Shown: positions 6,778 to 13,209 of the stretch, in pieces | Layout of the letters: every line of letters starts with the position of its first letter | How positions within the stretch are numbered: position 1 is the first letter of the stretch | Assembly (NCBI GenBank): GCA_039934875.1 | Contig: JBDTLH010000361.1 | Span: forward strand, 1 to 14,088 | DNA from: JBDTLH01 sp039934875 | GTDB taxonomy: Bacteria; Acidobacteriota; Terriglobia; Terriglobales; Acidobacteriaceae | Direction: 5' to 3' | DNA length: 14,088 nt | The notes under the pieces: model-generated | What the model was told of the DNA's origin: nothing | The model's database searches: none | The model's input: the letters and a program-made list of their open reading frames with translations, nothing else | Translations under genes and position numbers: made by a program

Positions 6778-7007
6778 GATATTTGGCGATGTTTCGATGC
6801 CGCGGCACATAAAGAAGTGATGCGCGTCAAAGTCGGCAGTGGAGCCGCCGGAATCCTGATCGAACCCAATGCCGCGCGTGCTTTCGTTCTTGCTCGCCGG
6901 ATAAGTAGGTAGCAGCGATCGATCTCAAAGGGCTCAAGGTGGTGGCACACATCGACGCCGTCCGTGAACCCGAAGGGTTGGCCTGGGCAGTCGAATCCCC
7001 GCGATGA
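6778..7007 (+). pseudogene. Frameshifted C-terminal fragment of a YVTN beta-propeller protein
   Basis: This otherwise empty stretch carries two pieces of one propeller repeat in different frames. Frame one (from about 6778) reads 'DIWRCFDAAAHKEVMRVKVG' and then 'SGAAGILIEPNAARAFVLA', stopping at TAG 6910. Frame two (from 6909) reads 'VAAIDLKGLKVVAHIDAVRE' and then 'PEGLAWAV', ending at TGA 7005-7007. Intact YVTN/YncE-like repeats join these as '...GSGPAGIL-x-P-DGARAFVA...VAVIDL-x-T-x-E-V-x-x-HI-x-x-G-x-x-PDG-x-AWA'. A small deletion where 'CS-x-DNY' is expected, plus a frame change, explains the break. Nothing upstream shows the other blades, so this is a short relic. 6606-6777 shows only the comF upstream region. 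Confidence 0.65.
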
Positions 7008-7040
7008 GGCGGTCGTTCCCTGGCAACTAAAAATGTCCGA

Positions 7041-7538
7041 TCACTTCTTCGGCGCGAGCAGTTCTTTCGCCGATTGTCCCACCGTAGGTGTCGTGTTGGC
7101 GTTTTGCAGCATTCTTAACCCCTGCGGCGTCTGCTTCCAGACCATAGCAAAACGGACCGTCACCGTCTGCTCTCCGCCCCCGCGCCGCAAGGTGAAGGGT
7201 GCGTCGAAAAAGGCGGTAACCAGGTTGCCGGAGCGTTGGCTGAATACTCTTTCGGGGCTGCCGAAGGTTGCCGAGTCCCAGAGCTTGAAATCATCTTCGA
7301 GCAATTGTTGAATTTGCGCGCGGCTCGTACAGACTTCGGAGATATCGGAGCCCATGGCCAAAACGTCCCTATCGGCAACCATCGCCATCAATCCGGAGAC
7401 ATCTTTGTGGGCGTACAGATCGAGGAACTTGCGTAAGGTGGAGGAAAGATCGTTTGTTGATGCGCTTGTGGATTGCGCCACGCTGGGTAGGGCAAAGACA
7501 AAGAGCAGAAGAAAGCGGAGAAGATGCGGGACTTTCAT
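7041..7538 (-). CDS. Secreted NTF2/SnoaL-like (DUF4440-type) protein
   Basis: A 165-residue protein with a clear Sec signal peptide: MKVPHLLR, then the hydrophobic 'FLLLFVFALPSVA', with likely cleavage after A21. The mature part has the order expected of a cone-shaped NTF2 fold: helix 'LSSTLRKFLDLYAHKDVSGLMAMV', 'VLAMGSD', helix 'SRAQIQQLLEDDF', then strands 'GNLVTAFFDAPFTLRRGGGEQTVTVRFAMVW' and 'GLRMLQNANTTP' (longer stretches are split at natural breaks). SnoaL-like proteins of this size bind small ligands or act as isomerases, but no catalytic pair is evident, so the function is open. It stands alone, with a relic on one side and a long intergenic region on the other. No strong Shine-Dalgarno sequence precedes the ATG. 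Confidence 0.75.
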   Translation of the reverse strand: MKVPHLLRFLLLFVFALPSVAQSTSASTNDLSSTLRKFLDLYAHKDVSGLMAMVADRDVLAMGSDISEVCTSRAQIQQLLEDDFKLWDSATFGSPERVFSQRSGNLVTAFFDAPFTLRRGGGEQTVTVRFAMVWKQTPQGLRMLQNANTTPTVGQSAKELLAPKK

Positions 7539-7653
7539 GGCTCGTGATACGGAGGCGAATTATGGTTTGTTCCCCGATCAGGCAGATTTCACAAGTAAGC
7601 TCCAAGCACGCTTGGGTTATAGAGCAATATGGGTTCAAGGACCTTCAACGGGG

Positions 7654-7824
7654 TCAGGTTTCAAGTGTTCCCGAACGACCACCACCCCGCGCCACGTCCA
7701 TGCGGATGTTGCGGGGGTGGAAGTCATCATAGACCTTTTGACAAACCAGCAGGTCGCGCTCGCGCATCGCAAGGATGCAGTGTCCCATAAGGCAAAAGTT
7801 TCGGATGTCAGACGGGCACTCCAT
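7654..7824 (-). CDS. Hypothetical 56-residue ORF
   Basis: A short frame from ATG (7824-7822) to TGA (7656-7654). It encodes a protein-like sequence with 'CPSDIRNFC', 'ILAMRERDLLVCQKVYDDFH', 'PRNIRMDVARGGGRSG' and four cysteines. An AGGAG lies 11 nt before the ATG, which is on the long side. I recognise no family. Composition looks more protein-like than its opposite strand, where a longer frame also runs through, so coding status is uncertain. It could also be part of a dispersed intergenic repeat. Confidence 0.25.
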   Translation of the reverse strand: MECPSDIRNFCLMGHCILAMRERDLLVCQKVYDDFHPRNIRMDVARGGGRSGTLET

Positions 7825-7962
7825 CTCGTTGGGCGCTCCTGGCCTTCGATTTCTAAACGACCTGAACGACTCCTAAGCCACGCGGCCGTCCCCCTACATC
7901 TCGTGTAACTTCTGCGTTAGTTGCTACTAGTAGTATGGTCCACTGATTGCTCGGCTACCTAT
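7825..7962. other. Intergenic stretch with nothing recognised
   Basis: Between the small ORF and the repeat cluster I see no gene. The only structure is a 10-bp perfect palindrome, CTACTAGTAG, at 7924-7933. Confidence 0.4.
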
Positions 7963-8203
7963 GGTGATCTCACAGATCAACGGAGATCAATACTCCGCGG
8001 AGATCAAGCGCCGAAGAACCCCTGCCAAGAAATCGGCCGCCTTAAAGCCGCTCCTACGGTGATCTCACAGATATGCGGAGATCAAGCAATCTACGGTGAT
8101 CAAACCTGCGGAGATCGCAGCGGGCAAAGGACAACGCCTCCAGACCCACCACCGGGACCCTAAAGCTGCTCTTTCGGTGATCTCACAGATCAACGGAGAT
8201 CAC
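7963..8203. repeat. Cluster of GATC-rich inverted repeats
   Basis: A 28-bp element beginning GGTGATCTCACAGAT and ending CGGAGATCA(A/C) occurs at 7963-7990, 8058-8085 and 8176-8203. Copies one and three are identical over 27 bp; copy two differs at the centre. TGATCTC and GAGATCA at the ends can pair in a 7-bp stem. Inside, GATCT-CAC-AGATC can form an alternative hairpin in copies one and three. Partial copies lie at 7998-8007 and 8095-8117. Copies two and three also share about 15 upstream bases (TAAAGC-Y-GCTC...), giving a 118-bp spacing. Eleven GATC tetramers fall within 236 bp. No protein-coding potential was recognised. Confidence 0.85.
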
Positions 8204-8224
8204 AACTGCTGAGCCGATGGCACT

Positions 8225-8248
8225 CCCTAACCCCTAGACCCTAGCCCC
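8225..8248 (-). other. G-quadruplex-type, telomere-like motif across the transporter stop codon
   Basis: On the minus strand, four G-runs of 4, 3, 4 and 3 are separated by loops CTA, TCTA and TTA, which fits the standard G3+N1-7 quadruplex rule. The transporter's TAG stop (8236-8234) lies within it. The motif sits at the 3' end of the mRNA, so an RNA quadruplex is possible. It is made of degenerate repeats of CCCTAR type, seen on the plus strand. Confidence 0.55.
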
Positions 8249-9514
8249 TAGCGCCTCGCTCCTCGCCCCCAGCACCTTGTCATAGATCCACAGCAGCAGC
8301 GCTGTCCCCATTCCCACGGCGGCGATGACGATCCAGATCATGGAGGGCTGGTGGGTGACTTCTCCGTAGTGGTGGAGCAGGAAGCCGCCGAATTTGCCGC
8401 CGATGAGGGAGCCGATGCCGAGGGGGAGAAAGGCGAACCCCATATAGGTGCCCTGCTGTCCCGAAGGCGCCAGGCGGGAGATGTAGTCGTAGTAGCGGGG
8501 AGATTGGGTGATCTCTCCGATGGCGACCACGACCAGGGTGACCACGGCCATGGTCACGCTGGGATGAAAGGCGAGCAACAGCCATGCCGCTCCGGAGATC
8601 AGGGTACCGATGATGACCGCGCGAAAGGCGGGGACCTTCCGTGCCAGTATGTTGAAGAGGATGGTGAAGCAGATCACGACCAGCGGACCGGTGACCAGCA
8701 GCAACTCCGTGTCTGCTTTGGGATCGACGTACTTGGCGATGTAGCTGGGCAGGATGATGAACTCCTGCCAGTAGGCGATCCAGTATCCGGTGAAGATGAG
8801 GAGGAAGAGGACGAAGCGGCCGTTGCCGAGGACGGTGACAAAGTTACGCGCCGCCTGGCCAAGGGTGGCGGTCTCAATTTCGTTGGGGCGCCGGGGTTCT
8901 CTAAAAAATATCAGCACGGCGAAGAACATGACGAAGACGCTGAGCGCGGCGATGCGGAAGACGTTCTCCACGCTCATATGCAGATGTACGTAGGAGGCGA
9001 CGTAGGGGCCGGCTGCGCCACCGATGTTGACCAGCGTGTAATAGATGGCGTATCCGATGGAGCGGACGTTAGGCTGGGAGGCGCGGGCGGTGGTGCCGAC
9101 GACGCTGGGCTTGACTAGCGCTATGCCGAGCGCGGGCAGCATCACCAGAATGGTGACCAGGGCGGTGAGCGGGATGTGATCGCGAACCGGAGCTAACCAC
9201 GGAGCTTTAACCGATCCCAAGAGGAAGTAAGCGCAGGCAAGAATGAGGTAGGCGAGAGACAGGGCGCGGCGGAAGCCGAGGCGGTCGGCGATGGCGCCTC
9301 CGAAGACCGCGAGAAACCAGACCAGGCCGCCGAAGAGTCCGGTGAGCGTGGATGCCTTCTGCACATCAAAGCCGAGGCTCTCATTCAAGTAGCGCGCCAG
9401 CGACGCGAAGGCGGCGTAGTAAGAGAGCCGCTCGAAGAGTTCACTGATGTTGGCCACCCAGAAAGGGCGTTCGAAGCCGGTGCGGATTTCGTGAAAGCGT
9501 TGGGCGAAGGGCAA
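8234..9514 (-). CDS. MFS transporter, POT/PTR2-like
   Basis: A 426-residue, very hydrophobic protein with about 12 membrane segments. Near the N-terminus 'ISELFERLSYYA' contains E25-x2-E28-R29, the E-x-x-E-R signature of proton-coupled oligopeptide (POT/PTR2) transporters. It is followed by the MFS motif A-like 'GGAIADRLGFRR' (72-83). Substrate is unknown; peptides are the family's default. The start is placed at TTG 9514-9512, because AGGAG lies 6 nt upstream and conserved sequence begins at once ('PFAQRFHEIRTGFERPFWVANISELFERL', split at natural breaks when read). The open frame continues upstream to 10075, but that part is antisense to the next gene, is not MFS-like and should not be included. 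The C-terminus 'GARSEALGARV' is low-complexity, made from the G-rich repeat motif. Confidence 0.88.
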   Translation of the reverse strand: MPFAQRFHEIRTGFERPFWVANISELFERLSYYAAFASLARYLNESLGFDVQKASTLTGLFGGLVWFLAVFGGAIADRLGFRRALSLAYLILACAYFLLGSVKAPWLAPVRDHIPLTALVTILVMLPALGIALVKPSVVGTTARASQPNVRSIGYAIYYTLVNIGGAAGPYVASYVHLHMSVENVFRIAALSVFVMFFAVLIFFREPRRPNEIETATLGQAARNFVTVLGNGRFVLFLLIFTGYWIAYWQEFIILPSYIAKYVDPKADTELLLVTGPLVVICFTILFNILARKVPAFRAVIIGTLISGAAWLLLAFHPSVTMAVVTLVVVAIGEITQSPRYYDYISRLAPSGQQGTYMGFAFLPLGIGSLIGGKFGGFLLHHYGEVTHQPSMIWIVIAAVGMGTALLLWIYDKVLGARSEALGARV

Positions 9515-9618
9515 GCTTGGCTCCTGATGAGAGTTGGCGGGGTGAGCGAATTCTAGCAGGAGCCGGGGAAGCACTCGGCAGTCACCGACTGTTGTTACCA
9601 ATCGGCGGGGAAAATCCT

Positions 9619-9647
9619 TTGACAGCAGTGATTGAGCAGTATACGAT
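9619..9647 (+). promoter_or_regulatory. Sigma70-type promoter of the secreted barrel protein gene
   Basis: A perfect TTGACA (9619-9624) is followed after exactly 17 nt by TACGAT (9642-9647, 4 of 6 matches to the -10 consensus), 36 nt before the ATG at 9684. It is the best promoter in the window. A small GCGAG-AGTA-CTCGC hairpin (9655-9668) would lie at the start of the leader. Confidence 0.65.
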
Positions 9648-9683
9648 TCCGTTCGCGAGAGTACTCGCCGAAGGAGCAGTGCA

Positions 9684-10481
9684 ATGAAGAAGAGTGTTTC
9701 AGCGTTGGGGGTGATGGGAGTTTTTCTAATCGCGACGTGGGGACAACAGATTTCGGGCCAGAGTACTACGTCAGCGCAAGCGAATGCCCAGAATGCGAAC
9801 GATGTTTGCCGGGTGTATTTCACCAAAGTGAAGCCGGGGTCGGAGGCGCAGTGGGAGCAGGCGCGGATACGCCATGTCGCGTTCCACAAGCAGCATAACG
9901 ACACCTGGACGTGGGAGGCGTCCCAGGTTGTGACCGGGGACGATATGGGCGAATATGTGGTGTCAACCTGCGGACACTCCTGGAAGGACTTTGACGCCTG
10001 GGAGAAGAAGATGGGGAAAGAGGACGCGGCGGACGCCATGGCGGGCATGGGCCCATTGGAGCAGAGCAATACCAATTCGTTTTACACTTTGCGAGCTGAT
10101 CTGAGCCGCGCTCCGGCGAACGGCCCATCAGCGCCGATGTCGTCGGTTACGGTGTTTCGATTGCGTCCGGGATCAGTGGACAATTTCATTGGCGCCGTGA
10201 AGAAAATCAATGCTGCTTTAGAGAAGCAGCCAAGCTTGCCGAGGACTTCGTTCTGGCTGCAACTCTCGAATGGGGGCGAGATGCCGAAAATGGTCATGAT
10301 CGACGAACGGCAGGGATGGGCGGACTATGCTCCTCGGGAAAAGACCCTTCGGGATGCGGTGACGGAAGCCTACGGCAAAGAGGAGGCGGACGCGACCTTT
10401 AAGACAATCTCGGACAGCGAGGCGCATGTTTATACCGAGTCGTCGGTGGCGCGTCCAGACTTGAGCTATTCGCCGAAATAG
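9684..10481 (+). CDS. Secreted protein with two dimeric alpha/beta-barrel-like halves
   Basis: A 265-residue protein. The N-terminus (MKKSVSALGV, then 'MGVFLIATWG') looks like a signal peptide with cleavage near residue 25. Two halves follow the same plan. The first is 'VYFTKVKPGSEAQWEQARIRHVAFH', with strands '...WEASQVVTG' and 'EYVVSTCGHSW' and a helix 'KDFDAWEKKMG'. The second is 'VTVFRLRPGSVDNFIGAVKKINAAL', with 'SFWLQLSNGG', 'KMVMIDERQGW' and 'ADYAPREKTL'. This resembles a fused pair of ferredoxin-like ABM/NIPSNAP-type units. That assignment comes from reading the pattern, and no function is recognised. C42 and C96 could form a disulfide in the export compartment. AAGGAG lies 7 nt before the ATG. 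With its own promoter and terminator it is monocistronic. Confidence 0.78.
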   Translation: MKKSVSALGVMGVFLIATWGQQISGQSTTSAQANAQNANDVCRVYFTKVKPGSEAQWEQARIRHVAFHKQHNDTWTWEASQVVTGDDMGEYVVSTCGHSWKDFDAWEKKMGKEDAADAMAGMGPLEQSNTNSFYTLRADLSRAPANGPSAPMSSVTVFRLRPGSVDNFIGAVKKINAALEKQPSLPRTSFWLQLSNGGEMPKMVMIDERQGWADYAPREKTLRDAVTEAYGKEEADATFKTISDSEAHVYTESSVARPDLSYSPK

Positions 10482-10507
10482 CAAGGTGAGGTAATTCGAT
10501 GAAGTTT

Positions 10508-10530
10508 GCGGCGCAGGGGCGCCGCTTTTT
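10508..10530 (+). terminator. Rho-independent terminator
   Basis: GCGGCGC and GCGCCGC form a perfect 7-bp GC-only stem around AGGG, followed directly by five Ts. It lies 27 nt after the stop of the secreted barrel protein gene and should end its transcript. It also separates that gene from the downstream permease genes. Confidence 0.85.
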
Positions 10531-10676
10531 CATGTCGGGCGAATGATCGTTCCTGCGGGGACTTGCAGTGAAAGTGCTGGGCGAATTGCCGGGCCTTTGT
10601 TGCGGACGCAAACGCGGAGTGCAGCAACCACTAGAACTGCCCTAGGCGCGTGCTGCTAGACTATTGATATCCTGCC

Positions 10677-11903
10677 ATGAATTTCGGTGAATCCATACGG
10701 ATTGCTTTGGCGTCGCTGTGGGCGAACAAGTTGCGCTCGGTTTTGACGCTGCTCGGCATCGTGATCGGCGTGGCTGCGGTGATCGCGGTGGTGACCTTCG
10801 TGAATGGGCTGAACAGCTACGTGGCGGAGAAGGTGATCACGATGGGCGCGGACGTCGCGACCATCAAGAAGACGTCCGATGTGCCCACCGATTATGAGAC
10901 TTATAAAGCAGGACTCAAGCGCCGTGATCTGAAGCGGGCTGATCTGGTGTTTCTACGGGAGAACTGCAAGTCCTGCGTCGAAGTCGCGGGAAGTTGGGGC
11001 ACCACCGCGACCGTGAAGACGGAGCAGCAGTCCTCGTCCAACACGGCGATACGCGGCTGGACCCCGGGCATGCAAGAGATGTCGAAGCTGGAGCTGACGG
11101 CGGGGCGTCCGTTGACCGACGTGGATGAGCGCGTGGGGTCGCGCGTGGCATTGGTGGGTACCGATATCGTGGAGAACCTGCTGGGCGATGAAGACCCGGT
11201 CGGGCGCGAGATCCGCATCGGCGGCGAAGCCTACACGGTGATCGGAGTGGGGAAGAAGCAGGGCAAGACCCTGGGGCGCAGCCTGGATAATTGGGTGACC
11301 ATCCCGCTGAGCGCCTATGAGCGCCAATTTGGCACCAACGGGAGCATGAGCTTGTATGCCAAAGCTGCGGGCACCGGTATGCCGCTGCAGAACATGCTGG
11401 ATGAGGTGCGGACGCTGATGCGGGCGAAGCGACATGTCGCCCCCAACCAGCCGGACGATTTTGAGATGAGCACCAGCGACACCTTTCTGGGCCTGTGGGC
11501 GAGCATCTCCAGCTCGTTCTTCATGGTAACGATTGCCATTGCTTCGATCTCGCTGATTGTCGGCGGCATAGTGATCATGAACATCATGTTGGTGTCGGTG
11601 ACGGAGCGCACACGGGAGATCGGGGTGCGCAAGGCGCTGGGAGCGAAGAAGCGCGATATCCAAAATCAGTTCCTCATCGAATCGGGGACCATGTCGCTGG
11701 TTGGCGGCGCGATTGGCATCATCGGCGGCGTTGCGTTGGCGAAGACGGTGACGCTGATTGTGGGGATGCCATCGCGGATTGAGCTGTGGTCGGTGGCGAT
11801 GGCGCTCTTCGTGGCGACCGCGGTGGGCGTATTTTTTGGGGTCTATCCGGCGCGCAAGGCAGCGGACCTTGATCCTATCGTAGCGCTGAGATCGGAGTTA
11901 TAA
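10677..11903 (+). CDS. MacB/FtsX-type ABC transporter permease (first of pair)
   Basis: A 408-residue permease with the MacB architecture. A short cytoplasmic helix ('IRIALASLWANKLRSVLT') leads into membrane segment 1 (about residues 22-43). A large extracytoplasmic domain follows (about 45-275), then three C-terminal membrane segments (about 280-305, 335-360 and 365-390). The cytoplasmic 'SVTERTREIGVRKALGA' is the conserved ATPase-coupling stretch of this family, and the protein ends in the usual 'PARKAADLDPIVALRSE'. Type VII ABC systems use such permeases for mechanotransmission (lipoprotein release, efflux, cell-wall control), not classical transport. Odd points are a C97-x2-C100 pair in the extracytoplasmic domain, absent from its neighbour, and the lack of an ATPase gene on either side. 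The ATG has no clear Shine-Dalgarno sequence. Confidence 0.92.
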   Translation: MNFGESIRIALASLWANKLRSVLTLLGIVIGVAAVIAVVTFVNGLNSYVAEKVITMGADVATIKKTSDVPTDYETYKAGLKRRDLKRADLVFLRENCKSCVEVAGSWGTTATVKTEQQSSSNTAIRGWTPGMQEMSKLELTAGRPLTDVDERVGSRVALVGTDIVENLLGDEDPVGREIRIGGEAYTVIGVGKKQGKTLGRSLDNWVTIPLSAYERQFGTNGSMSLYAKAAGTGMPLQNMLDEVRTLMRAKRHVAPNQPDDFEMSTSDTFLGLWASISSSFFMVTIAIASISLIVGGIVIMNIMLVSVTERTREIGVRKALGAKKRDIQNQFLIESGTMSLVGGAIGIIGGVALAKTVTLIVGMPSRIELWSVAMALFVATAVGVFFGVYPARKAADLDPIVALRSEL

Positions 11904-13199
11904 ATGTCGGAACAGCAGGGCCTATCCGGACAGAACAAAGGAGTTGCCGGAGAGGTCGTGCGCATGGCATGGGACACGATCCGCACCAATAAGCTGCGCT
12001 CCGGGCTGACGGTGCTGGGTATCGTGATCGGGGTCTCCACGGTGATTCTGATTTCGTCGGTGGTGAACGGGCTGAACTCGAACATTTCGAGTTCGGTATC
12101 GAGCATCGGGTCGAACATCATATGGGCGTTTCATCTGGACGTGATCTCTTTCACGCGTCCGACGCCGGAGATGTTGCAGCGCAAGGAACTCACCTATGAC
12201 GATGCGATGTCATTGCAGGGGCTGCCGCACGTGGAGGCGGTAGCGGCGGGGCTGCGCAACTTCAATCCGCAATTCAATGTGGGCGATGTGTCAGTGAAGT
12301 ATAAGGGCAAGAAGGCGCAGAACACGATCCTTGAAGGGGACTCGCCCGGTTACAAAGATGTTTACGACATTGAGATGAAGCCGGGATCGCGGGTCTTCAC
12401 CGACCAGGATGAATCGAACGCATCGGATGTGGTGATGCTGGGCAGCGACACCACGGAGACGCTCTTCGGAGAAGAGCCGGCCATCGGCAAAGAAGTCACT
12501 ATCGAGGGCAAGATATTCACCGTGGTGGCGGTGGCGGAGCCGAGGAAGAGCATCAATCCGTTTGGGGGAAAGAACCCGGACGACAATGTCGCCATCTTTC
12601 CCTATCGGACATTTAAAAAGCTGCATCCGGAGCTGAAGGCGAATTGGATCAGCGTGAAGGCGGACTCAGCCGCCAATATGCCGGCGGTGATGGACGAGAT
12701 GCGGGAGACGCTGCGCCGCGACCGGCGGCTCAAATCGTATCAGCCGGATAACTTCGCGATCTTCCAGGCCGACCAGATCAAGCAATTGTGGGACCAGATC
12801 ACCGGCGGGATTTTCATCTTCATGTTCGCGGTTTCGAGCGTGGGCCTGATCGTGGGCGGTGTGGGCGTGATGAACGTGATGCTGGTGAGCGTGACCGAGC
12901 GGACGCGAGAGATCGGCGTGCGCAAGGCGATTGGCGCAACCAAATTGAATATTTTGTGGCAGTTCACGCTGGAGGCGATGGCGCTCTCGCTGATTGGAGG
13001 ATTGATCGGGATCGCCGTGGGTGCGCTGCTGACATTGATTCTGCGGCTGGCCTTGGGGCCCGCGCTTCCCGCGTCGATGTCGGCGTTCTGGACGATCTCG
13101 GCGGCAGGCGTGTCGCTGCTGATTGGGCTGGTGTTTGGCATCTATCCGGCGTGGAAGGCGGCGAACCTCGATCCGATCGACGCCCTGCGCTATGAGTAG
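11904..13199 (+). CDS. MacB/FtsX-type ABC transporter permease (second of pair)
   Basis: A 431-residue paralogue of the preceding permease with the same four-segment layout. Its N-terminus is longer ('MSEQQGLSGQNKGVAGEVVR'), then comes 'TIRTNKLRSGLTVLGIVIGV' (segment 1). A periplasmic-type domain of about 230 residues follows, and then 'VMLVSVTERTREIGVRKAIG' and two further segments, ending 'AANLDPIDALRYE'. The ATG directly abuts the TAA of the first permease, with GGAG 6 nt before it, so the two are translationally coupled and were probably born by duplication. Together they could form the heterodimeric membrane part of one ABC complex, with the ATPase supplied in trans. There is no C-x-x-C pair here. 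The glycosyltransferase gene starts 10 bp downstream. Confidence 0.93.
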   Translation: MSEQQGLSGQNKGVAGEVVRMAWDTIRTNKLRSGLTVLGIVIGVSTVILISSVVNGLNSNISSSVSSIGSNIIWAFHLDVISFTRPTPEMLQRKELTYDDAMSLQGLPHVEAVAAGLRNFNPQFNVGDVSVKYKGKKAQNTILEGDSPGYKDVYDIEMKPGSRVFTDQDESNASDVVMLGSDTTETLFGEEPAIGKEVTIEGKIFTVVAVAEPRKSINPFGGKNPDDNVAIFPYRTFKKLHPELKANWISVKADSAANMPAVMDEMRETLRRDRRLKSYQPDNFAIFQADQIKQLWDQITGGIFIFMFAVSSVGLIVGGVGVMNVMLVSVTERTREIGVRKAIGATKLNILWQFTLEAMALSLIGGLIGIAVGALLTLILRLALGPALPASMSAFWTISAAGVSLLIGLVFGIYPAWKAANLDPIDALRYE

Positions 13200-13209
13200 T
13201 TGACTGCGG

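Noticed and set aside
7654..7824. Similarity of 'SDIRNF' in the small ORF to the start of LepA/EF4
   Set aside because: The match is six residues only; the GTPase P-loop and everything after it are absent.
7354..7908. A 184-codon plus-strand frame running from inside the NTF2-like gene into the intergenic region
   Set aside because: Its first third is antisense to a gene with a clear signal peptide, and the rest shows no recognisable family or ribosome site.
7921..8163. An 80-codon frame across the GATC repeat cluster
   Set aside because: The translation is just the repeat read out (recurrent Gly-Asp-Gln), with no coding signature.
7963..8203. CRISPR array
   Set aside because: Only three full repeats, with unequal spacers, partial copies between them, internal dyad variants and no cas genes nearby.
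8351..9118. A 255-codon Gly/Asp/Glu-rich plus-strand frame
   Set aside because: It is antisense to the transporter's membrane segments; the acidic composition is the usual mirror of hydrophobic codons.
11495..11782. His/Gly/Arg-rich frame inside the first permease, and a similar one at 12788-13195
   Set aside because: Both are alternate-frame shadows of the conserved permease C-termini.
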